From NCBI GenBank assembly GCA_002712285.1, contig PATC01000050.1, forward strand, positions 1 through 39,379: a stretch of DNA of 39,379 nt, given 5' to 3'. Under the pieces are notes generated by a model. The model saw nothing but the letters and a program-made list of their open reading frames with translations, did not search any database and was not told the DNA's origin. The translations under genes and the position numbers were made by a program. Source of the DNA: Methanobacteriota archaeon. Its GTDB lineage: Archaea; Thermoplasmatota; Poseidoniia; Poseidoniales; Thalassarchaeaceae. This document shows, one piece after another, positions 27,697 to 37,175 of the stretch. Position 1 is the first letter of the stretch. Each line of letters starts with the position of its first letter.

Positions 27697-27794
27697 GATA
27701 CATCACATATCTTGGTGGCTCATCAACGCTCCTTCCCTTAATTTCTAATCAATAAGTGTGAAAATACATATTTCATGGTCTTGAGCAAAGGAGC

Positions 27795-28931
27795 ATGAGG
27801 GCGTTATGTGCTACTTTTGTAATCCTCCTCCTCTTGCTATCTAGTTCACCAACATCGTTAGCATCTCCTATTGAGGATTTGTCACAGAACTCTCCATCGT
27901 TCGATCCCCTTGATGAACTCCTTCAGACAATCGAAAATTCCACAGCACCTAGAGTGATGGTAATTGGAATAGATGGCGTGCGTTCAGACGTTGCTCAAAT
28001 TTCAGCTTCAAGAGATGAGAGTGGTCTTGCTCGCATGGCATCTGAAGGTGCATGGACTTACGATTCTAATGTTGGGCCAATTTCTATTTCAGGGCCATCT
28101 TGGTCAAGTATGTTGACTGGCGTATGGTGTGATCGCCATGGTGTAATGGGCAACGGTTTTGATAACCATAAATTGGATCAGCACCTAGATCTGATAGATC
28201 GAGTTGAGCGATATGATTCCTCCCTAAAAACCGCAAGCTTGGTTTACTGGGAACCAATTTCAAACTTGATTATTGGGCCTGGAATTGCTGATATCCAAGA
28301 GCGTTATGATGAGGATGCTCAAGTCCATGAAAGAGCAGTAGAAATCCTCAGAGAAGATATTGACTTAGATCTCTTTTTTGTTGCCTATGACGATCCCGAT
28401 TATGCTGGACATGTCCATGGATTCTCACCAGATGTTCCGGAATATGTTGATGCAGTAAAACTCGCTGATGATCGCTTTGCTGAATTGCTTGACGTTCTCG
28501 ATGAGCGAATTTCTCGTGGAGAGGATTGGCTTGTTATCGTTACAAGCGACCATGGCGGTGGAGGATCAACTCTGAGAGGCCATAGTGCATCATCATCTGT
28601 AGTGGATCTAACTACTTTCATGATGGTACGAGGAGGAGAAACAGTTGCTGGTGAAATATATGGTTCAGTAGTAGTGGATGTTGCAGTCACAGCGTTAACT
28701 CATCTCGAAGTACCTCTTCCAAATGGTGAGGCTGCTTTGGATGGTCGTCCTCTTGCATTTCAACCAGATTTAGAATCAGCACGAGTTCCAGATTGTTCAG
28801 CACCAATAGTTGAAGTCACATTCAGTTACATTGTTCCTATAGTACAAGGTACACTTGTCTTGATAATCGCCGTTGCCTCGTTTATCTTCTTCAAACGGAG
28901 AAAATCAACAACTATCGATGAAGAGGAATAA
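27795..28931 (+). CDS. Alkaline phosphatase superfamily / type I phosphodiesterase-nucleotide pyrophosphatase-like, secreted with C-terminal TM
   Basis: N-terminal signal peptide; VIGIDGVRSDV, GPSWSSMLTGVWCDRHGV, DDPDYAGHVHGF, TSDHGGGG; C-terminal TM then KRRK. Confidence 0.9.
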   Translation: MRALCATFVILLLLLSSSPTSLASPIEDLSQNSPSFDPLDELLQTIENSTAPRVMVIGIDGVRSDVAQISASRDESGLARMASEGAWTYDSNVGPISISGPSWSSMLTGVWCDRHGVMGNGFDNHKLDQHLDLIDRVERYDSSLKTASLVYWEPISNLIIGPGIADIQERYDEDAQVHERAVEILREDIDLDLFFVAYDDPDYAGHVHGFSPDVPEYVDAVKLADDRFAELLDVLDERISRGEDWLVIVTSDHGGGGSTLRGHSASSSVVDLTTFMMVRGGETVAGEIYGSVVVDVAVTALTHLEVPLPNGEAALDGRPLAFQPDLESARVPDCSAPIVEVTFSYIVPIVQGTLVLIIAVASFIFFKRRKSTTIDEEE

Positions 28932-28963
28932 CTCTGCATAGTTTCCGTTCTCTTGATTCGGCA

Positions 28964-30031
28964 TTGGTCCCTCCGAGGGACGTGAGTCGAACAATTCCGA
29001 CATGTTGGGTGATAGATCATCCAGCACATTTCCAATTCTTCGCGCCTTTCATCAGAGGTGGCCATGAATCGGATATTATCGTTCTATCTTCTCGACCCGA
29101 GGTTCAGGCGATGTTTCGTGCGAGGGAAGGGCATCTCCCTCATCGTCCTCATTTGTGGGTTGATCGACCAGTAGGTACAGGCATTGGTCGATTTAGACGC
29201 CTATTTCTTGCAAGAAAGCGGATTCAAGCAGTCCGTTCTTTTCTTCGTGAATACCCTTCAGTGAATCGAATTGTTGTCAAAGGTGCATCATTGGAGATTC
29301 TTGCTGCTAAGAGAGAGAAGCGCAAGGAAAGAATCTACATTTCAGATACTGAATCGAATCATATTGCCCATCGTCTTGCCTTACGTGGTGCAACAAGTAT
29401 TCTTCTTCCTAAATCATGGCGAAAGGAAGCCTCTACAGGGATTTTTACTGATAGTCGGGTGAAGTGTTATCCGGAAATTCTTCCAGATTTGTACATCGAT
29501 ACAGAACAAGGAATTTCGATAAGAAATCAAGCAATTGCTCAACTGCATGAATCTATTCAAGGAATGACCGATGATGGATCCGCCGCTCCAATCGTATTTC
29601 ATCGACGAATAATTGGAGGGGGAATTCATGATGGAGATGAGATAATCAATTATCAAGATTGGATTAGAAATCTTCCAGTTCACTTCATTCACACTAAGGA
29701 ATCAGCTGTTGAAGCAACAGATGGCGTGTGGGATATGCCTATTCAGATTGCGATGTTTGACGGAGTTCTCACTGGATCTACTACGACGGCAGCAGAAGCG
29801 GTAATCCATGGCATGCCAACATTCCTTATTTCCAAAGCAGAACGTGGTTTCCTAGATGAATTAGAAATCCGCCGTCCTGATTTGCTATTTCGGTGGCGAA
29901 GTACGTTGTCTGATGAATTTGATCGAATTGCTCGTGATTGGATTGAAGCGATGGCTGAGATTCGCAGACCTTCTCAGATTCAAACAGAAATCATTGAATT
30001 CTTTGAGAAGGAACTAGGTCCAATTGCCTAA
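28964..30031 (+). CDS. DUF354-like GT-B fold protein
   Basis: WVIDHPAHFQFFAPFIRGGHESDIIVLSSRPEVQAMF and C-terminal GVLTGSTTTAAEAVIHGMPTFLIS resembling DUF354 glycosyltransferase-like proteins. Confidence 0.7.
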   Translation: MVPPRDVSRTIPTCWVIDHPAHFQFFAPFIRGGHESDIIVLSSRPEVQAMFRAREGHLPHRPHLWVDRPVGTGIGRFRRLFLARKRIQAVRSFLREYPSVNRIVVKGASLEILAAKREKRKERIYISDTESNHIAHRLALRGATSILLPKSWRKEASTGIFTDSRVKCYPEILPDLYIDTEQGISIRNQAIAQLHESIQGMTDDGSAAPIVFHRRIIGGGIHDGDEIINYQDWIRNLPVHFIHTKESAVEATDGVWDMPIQIAMFDGVLTGSTTTAAEAVIHGMPTFLISKAERGFLDELEIRRPDLLFRWRSTLSDEFDRIARDWIEAMAEIRRPSQIQTEIIEFFEKELGPIA

Positions 30032-30469
30032 TCAAATATTGAGTAGAACATCGAGATGGTCTCCTGCCATCCCTTCGTTGGTGGCGACATCAATCCCCAC
30101 CCAATTTGCATAAGCGGCATCATCCCCACCGATTGGTATTGATTTTGGGTCGACTTCAACGAAATAGAAAATTGAAACTATATGCTTACGAGGGTCTCGA
30201 TTTGGGTCTCCTCTTACAGTATTAATTCGGGGAGAATGTCCACTTATTCCAGTTTCCTCAAGAAGTTCTCTTAGCACTGCATCTTTTGGGTCCTCACCTT
30301 CGTCTACGAATCCTCCAGGAAAGGCCCATGCCCCCTTCCAAGGATTATTGCCACGTCTAATCAGTAGTACTTCCATTCCGTTCTCACCCTTTCGAGTTGC
30401 GATAGCATCTACAGCAAGCGAAGGCTTCGGCCAAGTGTCATTACCACAGGTTTCACAGCGTTCGGTCAT
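30032..30469 (-). CDS. NUDIX hydrolase with N-terminal zinc-finger cysteine pair
   Basis: [24 protein letters not shown]...; Nudix box [24 protein letters not shown]. Start 30469 sits just after the uppS-like stop. Confidence 0.92.
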   Translation of the reverse strand: MTERCETCGNDTWPKPSLAVDAIATRKGENGMEVLLIRRGNNPWKGAWAFPGGFVDEGEDPKDAVLRELLEETGISGHSPRINTVRGDPNRDPRKHIVSIFYFVEVDPKSIPIGGDDAAYANWVGIDVATNEGMAGDHLDVLLNI

Positions 30470-30473
30470 GAAA

Positions 30474-31409
30474 TCACCCACCGAATCGCCGTCGTCTATT
30501 TTGATAGGATTCGATGGCCGTATAGAAATCCGACTTAGAGAAAGATGGCCAAAATACATCGGTGAAGTAGAGCTCAGAATACGCTGCTTGCCATAGTAAG
30601 AAATTGGAGATTCTCTCTTCACCAGAGGTTCGAATGATGAGGTCCGGATCAGGTAGGCCGGCGGTGTAAAGCCGATTAGAGATTGAAGCTTGATTGATAT
30701 CTTCTAGAGAAATTTCTCCAGCAGCGTGGTCCTCAGCAATGCTACGAACAGCTTTCAGAATTTCTTCCCGTGAACCATAGGCAAGACAGATTGTGAACAC
30801 ACATCCGTCATGTTCTGCCGTTCCCATTTCTGCCGCTTCAATCGCCGCAAGTACTCGTGGTGGGAGCAGTTCTTTGTGTCCTGCGACACGAACCTGTACA
30901 CGATTCGAATATATTCGCTCGTTCTCAAGGAGCTCTCGCAAACCTTCGACGTAAAGATCAAACAAAACCTCGAGCTCTTCCCCCGTTCGACTGGTTACGT
31001 TCTCTGTACTCAGCGCATACACTGTGAGATAGGGGATGTCTAGATCGAGGACCCAATCCATTACCTCTTCCAGTTTTTGCTTTCCATATCGGTGACCTGT
31101 TGAAGATTCAATTCCCTCTTTCTCAGCGAAACGTCGATTACCATCCATGATGATTGACACATGTTGGGGAATTTCTCCCGTTTTGACACGATCTCGGAGA
31201 CGATTGGCGCGGACACGATCTGTTCTAGATACGAAACTCCACGCGAATCTCGAGTTCGCTAACCAGCGTGCAGGTACTCGGATGATACTGAAGGAGAGTA
31301 GCAACTTTGCAGTTCTATCGAGGAGTCGACCAAGCCAGCCCATGTTCTCCCCTCCTTCCTTGAGAGATGCGTTTGGGATTTCATTCCTCGCGCTGATATC
31401 AGAACTCAT
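30474..31409 (-). CDS. uppS: Cis-prenyltransferase (UppS-like polyprenyl diphosphate synthase)
   Basis: [17 protein letters not shown]...[15 protein letters not shown]...[19 protein letters not shown]...[33 protein letters not shown]. Confidence 0.95.
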   Translation of the reverse strand: MSSDISARNEIPNASLKEGGENMGWLGRLLDRTAKLLLSFSIIRVPARWLANSRFAWSFVSRTDRVRANRLRDRVKTGEIPQHVSIIMDGNRRFAEKEGIESSTGHRYGKQKLEEVMDWVLDLDIPYLTVYALSTENVTSRTGEELEVLFDLYVEGLRELLENERIYSNRVQVRVAGHKELLPPRVLAAIEAAEMGTAEHDGCVFTICLAYGSREEILKAVRSIAEDHAAGEISLEDINQASISNRLYTAGLPDPDLIIRTSGEERISNFLLWQAAYSELYFTDVFWPSFSKSDFYTAIESYQNRRRRFGG

Positions 31410-31945
31410 TCAAACAGAATATCGGGATCTTTGTGAAGACCAGAAAGAACACCACGACTCGGATTAACAACGATAATTTCCCCGGCATCCGGCCATACCT
31501 CAAGATCAGCTTTGGAGTTTCCACAATAGGAAAATCCGCCTTTTCCGTAGCGTTCAACCAATGCCTTTGCCTTGTATTTCCCGCCGAGATTGACAGTCCC
31601 CTCTGACCCCATGACATCATCGAATAGTCCAACATATTCTGCGATTGGATTAGCCTGAACGACATGTGATGCTGTAGCGAGAATAATTTCTCGCCCAGTA
31701 TTCTTCTGTTCCTTTAGCCAATTCACAAATGCCTCATGATATACGAGGGTCTCAGGATCGATCGAAATGAAATTGGCAACTCTTTTCTTCCAATATGGTC
31801 GCCCCTTGGTAATCTCAAAGAATGGAATTAGAAGGATGTACCATGGACGGCGTAGAATGATTCTACGTGCGCTAATCTTAGTCATATCAGATAGGATAAC
31901 CGTCCCATCCAGGTCGACAGCCAGAGGCAATGGATCCTGTGCCAT
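31406..31945 (-). CDS. HAD superfamily phosphatase-like protein (resembling the HAD domain associated with UbiA prenyltransferases)
   Basis: PLAVDLDGTVILSDM...REIILATASH...YKAKALVERYGKGGFSYCGNSKADLEVWPDA; 4-nt ATGA overlap with uppS. Confidence 0.85.
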   Translation of the reverse strand: MAQDPLPLAVDLDGTVILSDMTKISARRIILRRPWYILLIPFFEITKGRPYWKKRVANFISIDPETLVYHEAFVNWLKEQKNTGREIILATASHVVQANPIAEYVGLFDDVMGSEGTVNLGGKYKAKALVERYGKGGFSYCGNSKADLEVWPDAGEIIVVNPSRGVLSGLHKDPDILFE

Positions 31946-32035
31946 TGTATTGGCGTGAGAGAGGCATTGAACAATCCTTCCGCTCTCAGAGATTCTGACC
32001 GGTCGTCTCAAGGATTGAGACGTTCTCCTCGGACC

Positions 32036-33322
32036 ATGGAGTTCCCAGATGTCACTGGCGAACTCTGGTTTCCGCGTGGCGCAACTTCAACTAAACCGGT
32101 AATTGCGGAGCATGCACCCGTTGGATTCACTTCGTTTGAAGTGCCTCTTCCTTGGTCGACAATAGTGATGTTGTGGCCGACTGGGGGCCTCCCTGATCTA
32201 CAAGGATTGCAGCAATGGGCTGAATTGGATGACCTTTGGGGCGATACGACGTGTTTGCGAACTGCAACCTCACTTGATTGGACATCAGGACCGCTCGGCC
32301 CTATCGGGATGATGGATTGTGGTCGCGATGGCATTTGGCGGGTTGAGATACTCCCCTTCGATCATGATGGCCATGGCCGGAGGTTGTCTGAACATATTGG
32401 CAGGAATCCGTATGTTGCGCAAGGTGGTTTCCAATGGGAAGGTCGAGATACGCTCCTTTTTTGGCGTGATTTAGGAGCATGGCCGAATGCGGCTGATTTG
32501 CTTGAATCTCTAATTAAATCTGAGAAGTTGGATGAGGCTAGAATCTTGATTGAAGAATGTGGGGCTGCTCTCGGACGTTTCCACTCATCTACTCTGAAAA
32601 TATCTGATAATACGAAAGTCGCGAAGCGATGGAACGAGCGATTGAAAATCCTCGAGGATAGAACGAAATCATCGACATTATGGCGTGCTCCTCATGGTCG
32701 TCGTACGGTTGGAACCTTGACTCATCGTAACTTCAGCCTGAGTAACATCGTGGTTCTCAATGACATTCATTCCAAACCGAATCCCGAAGATGTACACATC
32801 TTGTTCCCTGGTGATGGCGTGTATGGGGCATTGATACCACTCGAACATCGTGCGCCAGCATTGCAAGATTTAGCTGCAGGGTATCGTTCGATTGAACGGA
32901 TCGAAAATGGAATATCGGGAATGAGAATCGAACTTAGACGATGTTTTCTTGATGGTTGGAGATCAACTGCTCCACCTGCATGGGTGTCGAGTGATTCCTT
33001 GGACTCACACAAGGGTGGCGTTCCAATTTGGGAGTATGAACAGGTCCTCAAGGAGGTGCTTTATGCACGTTCTTTCGACAATGAAATAGATTCACGGACT
33101 CGCTGGTTCTTAGCCCACGTCGATAGGATTCAGGCTGGTATGTTCCGTGCTCGAACAATTGCTGCAGGCGCACTGACTTGTACCGCATTACTTGGCTTCG
33201 GAATTTACGCTGGAGTAACGGAACTGCTCCAGTGGAGCGATGCCCTCCCACTGATGCTTTGCGGTCTAGCAATTCCACCATTGCGTCGACTTTACCGCAG
33301 TCTTGCTCCGCCACCGTACTGA
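32036..33322 (+). CDS. APH-fold-like putative pseudokinase with C-terminal membrane segments
   Basis: CGAALGRFHSSTL...GTLTHRNFSLSNIVV...LIPLEHRAPALQDLAAGYRSIERI resembles the C-lobe of APH/choline kinase-like proteins; C-terminal hydrophobic segments. Confidence 0.55.
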   Translation: MEFPDVTGELWFPRGATSTKPVIAEHAPVGFTSFEVPLPWSTIVMLWPTGGLPDLQGLQQWAELDDLWGDTTCLRTATSLDWTSGPLGPIGMMDCGRDGIWRVEILPFDHDGHGRRLSEHIGRNPYVAQGGFQWEGRDTLLFWRDLGAWPNAADLLESLIKSEKLDEARILIEECGAALGRFHSSTLKISDNTKVAKRWNERLKILEDRTKSSTLWRAPHGRRTVGTLTHRNFSLSNIVVLNDIHSKPNPEDVHILFPGDGVYGALIPLEHRAPALQDLAAGYRSIERIENGISGMRIELRRCFLDGWRSTAPPAWVSSDSLDSHKGGVPIWEYEQVLKEVLYARSFDNEIDSRTRWFLAHVDRIQAGMFRARTIAAGALTCTALLGFGIYAGVTELLQWSDALPLMLCGLAIPPLRRLYRSLAPPPY

Positions 33323-35431
33323 CTATTCTGAGTCATTGACTGCGTTGATTGTATAGTCTAGGACAAGGGTTTCAACGACGTAGGATACTTCCTCTCCCTC
33401 ATCGTTGTGGTTGCATGCTGGTCCTCCACCTTCCTGTACCTCTACATTGAGACTTAGCATGTAGGCACCGAGTCCTGTTTCACCAGCGTCAAGTTGAGAT
33501 GCAATTTCGCTTTCTGAGAGTCCTGATACGGTTCCGTTGAGTAGAGAAGAGTTGTACCACTCTACGAGAATTTCGTGCGATGCTTCTCCTTGACCTTGAT
33601 TTTGCCCGCTGGCGGTTCCAGTTTCGTTGTCATGAGTAATTGTACCTGTAATGGTATCTGGATCAGGAGCACTTGCTCCTGGTGCGATACATCCGGGTCC
33701 TCCACTTGTTTCGTCTTCGCTATAGGTAAGGGTCACAAGAACAGCAACAACATTCCGATTCTCTCCGCTCCATGAGATAGCATCGGTGTGGAGGTCAATC
33801 TCAAGTGTCTCACCATCACCAATGTATTCCGTGCCATCTCCAAGTCGTTCTAAGATTAGGTTTGAGTCAACAGTATAATCAGCGATTCCTCCCATTGAAT
33901 CTGAGGAGTCTGGACCACTAACAAAATAGACGGTTTCCGCCGTAGTTATTGGAACAAGGATTATCATTGCGACCACGCCCCATGTTTGTCCATTAGGCAA
34001 CGAGTAACGACCAAGAGGGGAAATATCCGGGCTTCTCACTTGGTTCATAACGAAGTGAGCGATTAAGGCGGCCCCCATTCCCGGTAACGAAGGGAAGATC
34101 CCATCGCCTCCTCCGAGCCCCAAAATTGACCATAAGATGACACTGGTGAAGGCACACCCCATCATCACTAGAGAATGGAAAGTATCGGGCCTGTATCCCA
34201 TCCAGCGGATAATTAGTAGTGGAACGAATATTCCACCGAGCCCGTATACAGCGAGTACGACTAGAGCAAAAACAGAATCACCACCTGGGATGTAAAGCCC
34301 TCCGATGGAGATTAGTGTGGCGAATGCTGCAACCACTATTGTCACCAACTTAGTCGTCTTGTGTTCATTTCTCCATTCGGGCTTGATATCGTCTGTGATG
34401 GCAGCCGTGCAAGCTAACACTTGACTGTCAGCGGTAGACATGGTTGCTGCGAAAATCGATGCAAGAATCATTCCGACCCCAAACGCTGGCATTGTTTCCA
34501 TAGCTAATGTTGGAAGGCCCAACTCTGCATCGAAACCAGCCTCGGTGAATAATACACGACTTGCAAATCCAGCGATGACCATTAGGAGGATGAACGGTGT
34601 TTGCCAAACAAAGAACCAGATCATCGCTTGTTTTCGATCACTATCCGAACCCAGAGTCATCACTCTAGAAACGACTTGTGGTTGTCCAGCCACTCCTAGT
34701 CCCCCTAGTAGGAATGCGAACATCCACATCGAGAAACCGAATCTTAGATCAGGTGGTAGGAAGTTTGTCAGAGCAGGATTCTGCGATTCTAGACCCTCAT
34801 GCATGCCACTTATTCCACCAACTTCTCCAAGTGCAACCCAACAGAGAATTACGGATCCTACAATCATCACACAAGACTGCGCAGCATCAGTCCAAATTGA
34901 AGCTCGAATACCGCCTGCGTAACAGTAAGCAACTACTAACACGAATCCGATCAGGATTCCCACCACTTCAGACCAGCCCATCATCACAAGCAGGGCCTTT
35001 CCACCAGAGGTAAGTTGAGCTGCAGCGTAGATGCAGAGGAAGAAAACTGAGAGCACAGCCGCTAACTTCGCTTCGGGAGCGCCAGCCTTTTCTGCAACTA
35101 GGGAGGATAGGGAGCGTACCCCTCTTTCTTCTCCCTCTTGCTGAATAAATTTGTACAGCCAAGCCCATGCAATAACTTGCCCAATGGTCGATATAATTCC
35201 GAGCCAAATTACGGAGTAACCCATCATGTAGGTAAATCCGATGAAACCGATGAACATGTAACCAGAGTTCCACGTACTGACTGCAGAGAGCGCCGCTAGT
35301 GCTGGATGCATCCCTCTTCCGGCTACTAGGTAGTCGTCAGTAGTGTCTTCCTTGACCAGTATTGATGCCATCCCAACACCGGCGAAAATGGCCATGAAGA
35401 ATAGGAAAGAGAGAATCAGGACGATGTCCAT
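33323..35431 (-). CDS. Sodium:solute symporter (SSS/PutP-like) with C-terminal extracytoplasmic-looking domain
   Basis: N-terminal ~500 aa SSS core (DDYLVAGRGMHPALAALSAVSTWNSGYMFIGF...GGIRASIWTDAAQ...ATMSTADSQVLA) then a ~190 aa hydrophilic, Thr/Ser/Gly/acidic-rich tail. Confidence 0.9.
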   Translation of the reverse strand: MDIVLILSFLFFMAIFAGVGMASILVKEDTTDDYLVAGRGMHPALAALSAVSTWNSGYMFIGFIGFTYMMGYSVIWLGIISTIGQVIAWAWLYKFIQQEGEERGVRSLSSLVAEKAGAPEAKLAAVLSVFFLCIYAAAQLTSGGKALLVMMGWSEVVGILIGFVLVVAYCYAGGIRASIWTDAAQSCVMIVGSVILCWVALGEVGGISGMHEGLESQNPALTNFLPPDLRFGFSMWMFAFLLGGLGVAGQPQVVSRVMTLGSDSDRKQAMIWFFVWQTPFILLMVIAGFASRVLFTEAGFDAELGLPTLAMETMPAFGVGMILASIFAATMSTADSQVLACTAAITDDIKPEWRNEHKTTKLVTIVVAAFATLISIGGLYIPGGDSVFALVVLAVYGLGGIFVPLLIIRWMGYRPDTFHSLVMMGCAFTSVILWSILGLGGGDGIFPSLPGMGAALIAHFVMNQVRSPDISPLGRYSLPNGQTWGVVAMIILVPITTAETVYFVSGPDSSDSMGGIADYTVDSNLILERLGDGTEYIGDGETLEIDLHTDAISWSGENRNVVAVLVTLTYSEDETSGGPGCIAPGASAPDPDTITGTITHDNETGTASGQNQGQGEASHEILVEWYNSSLLNGTVSGLSESEIASQLDAGETGLGAYMLSLNVEVQEGGGPACNHNDEGEEVSYVVETLVLDYTINAVNDSE

Positions 35432-35477
35432 CGAATCCCTACGGTAGGCTCCCCATCATCAATCCCGTGGGTGCGGT

Positions 35478-35759
35478 ATGACTTTGCTAGCATACCAACT
35501 CCCACCCATTATGGAGCCAGGGTTTTGGGAACGTGTCCGTTCCAATCCATGGGTTCAAGGCTTCATTTTGTACTCTATTTTCCGAGCTTTTTATGGAGCA
35601 GGGATACTACTAGTCACATGGTTTCTCGCAACAGAGACCGAGAATCCTTGGTGGGTTTCAGTATTGTTTCTTCTTGCCTCGATGATATTCTCTCGAGTTT
35701 TGTTTCGTAAGATTAAACAGCGGCGCAAATCTGAATCATCGAGCAATTCTAAACCATGA
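35478..35759 (+). CDS. Small 2-TM membrane protein
   Basis: PIMEPGFWERVRSNPWVQGFILYSIFRAFYGAGILLVTWFLATETENPWWVSVLFLLASMIFSRVLFRKIKQRRKSESSSN; possible start at 35511. Confidence 0.72.
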   Translation: MTLLAYQLPPIMEPGFWERVRSNPWVQGFILYSIFRAFYGAGILLVTWFLATETENPWWVSVLFLLASMIFSRVLFRKIKQRRKSESSSNSKP

Positions 35760-35796
35760 TACACTACTTTTTACACTAGTCAGAAATCAGAGCTTT

Positions 35797-36339
35797 ATGT
35801 CTAAACTAAATGTTGGTGATTCGGCTCCAGAGATCTCCTTACCTGCAATTGATGGAACTACATTTGACATGTCAAGTGTGAAGGGGAAAAGAGTGATTTT
35901 CACATTTTTCCGGTTTTCATCATGTCCTTTTTGTAATATCCGAATTGACAGACTAATGAAACGATGGGATGAGTTCCCAAAAGATACGGTAATGGTCGGA
36001 GTCTTCGATGCTAAAATTGGTGAATTGACGAAGAGAATGGGAAAGAGAAACATACCCTTCACAATTGTTGCTGATGAGACCTATGAGCACTTTGAGAAAA
36101 ATGGTGTTGAGAAATCTTATCCTCGCTTTATGTGGGGTGCTATGCGTTCTCCAATGACTATGATAATGGCAACTCTGAAGGGTTATATCCCAATGACATT
36201 GTCGATTTCAAAGATGTCTACTTTACCTGTAGACATACTAATTGACGAGGAAGGTAAAGTTGCTGAGGCACACTATTGCAAAGATACAGTAGATCATATC
36301 CCTATCGATCGAATGATTGCCTTCGCAAACGGCGAATAG
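35797..36339 (+). CDS. AhpC/TSA-type peroxiredoxin-like (redoxin) protein with CPFC motif
   Basis: VGDSAPEISLPAIDGTTFDMSSVKGKRVIFTFFRFSSCPFCNIRIDRL. Confidence 0.88.
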   Translation: MSKLNVGDSAPEISLPAIDGTTFDMSSVKGKRVIFTFFRFSSCPFCNIRIDRLMKRWDEFPKDTVMVGVFDAKIGELTKRMGKRNIPFTIVADETYEHFEKNGVEKSYPRFMWGAMRSPMTMIMATLKGYIPMTLSISKMSTLPVDILIDEEGKVAEAHYCKDTVDHIPIDRMIAFANGE

Positions 36340-36342
36340 TCA

Positions 36343-37116
36343 TTATTTTGGATTTGGAATTGATTCCAGTTGAGGATATTGAATAATCACTGTCTGATAT
36401 ACATCGATGAGATCTTGTCCTTCGTTATAGTCAACCTGAAGTTCATGAATCTCAAATGTATTGAAATGAATTGTTTGCCATCGAACTGTTTCACCTTCAC
36501 CTACCACCTCGTTACGATTCTGGCAAGCGTCTTCTTGTTCGTCGACTAGTTTCCAAGTAATTTCCACATCTCGACCACCACCGATATTTTCGATTAGGTC
36601 AGGGTTCTCTACAATTGAGTCGATGAGAATTGAAGAAGCCGAAGTACCTCCATTTGCAGGAAACGGGTTTATTGTCAATGGGCTTGGTTCGTAAGTTCCT
36701 GATTCCGTCCATTCCATCCGTAGGTCCATTCTAATTACAATCGGTAGAAATGCTTGATTCCCCTCGACATCCATAACGTAAGCTACGAGATCATGAACCC
36801 CATGTTCGGTGAATTCAACATCAATGGTCGAACGTTCATCTGGATTTACAGAAATTTCTCCTCCATTATCCGGGAAATCAATACCGAATCTTACAGGTTC
36901 TAGTTCAGATATAGTTTGTGAAAAATCGAAGCGAATGATTGAACCAGTCGTCGAAATCAAACTCCCATCCATGTAAGATTCCAAGATTGTACCGTTGGTT
37001 CGTTCATACTGTACTATGAGAGTGATTTCTCCACCCTCTTGAGAATCTGAAATGCAGCCTGCCAAGGCACTGGTCATGAATAGTAGACCCAGAAGAATTG
37101 GTCGGAGCCTGAGCAC
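36343..37116 (-). CDS. Secreted lipoprotein, uncharacterised
   Basis: MLRLRPILLGLLFMTSALAGCISDSQEGGE lipobox (ALAGC); beta-rich body. Confidence 0.8.
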   Translation of the reverse strand: MLRLRPILLGLLFMTSALAGCISDSQEGGEITLIVQYERTNGTILESYMDGSLISTTGSIIRFDFSQTISELEPVRFGIDFPDNGGEISVNPDERSTIDVEFTEHGVHDLVAYVMDVEGNQAFLPIVIRMDLRMEWTESGTYEPSPLTINPFPANGGTSASSILIDSIVENPDLIENIGGGRDVEITWKLVDEQEDACQNRNEVVGEGETVRWQTIHFNTFEIHELQVDYNEGQDLIDVYQTVIIQYPQLESIPNPK

Positions 37117-37175
37117 ATTAACCGCAATGAAAATTCGGATTTAAGTCGCATGGATGTTTGGGCAGATGCCCAGCA

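Noticed and set aside
34440-34922. 160-aa plus-strand ORF
   Set aside because: Antisense to the SSS transporter core; no recognisable domain.
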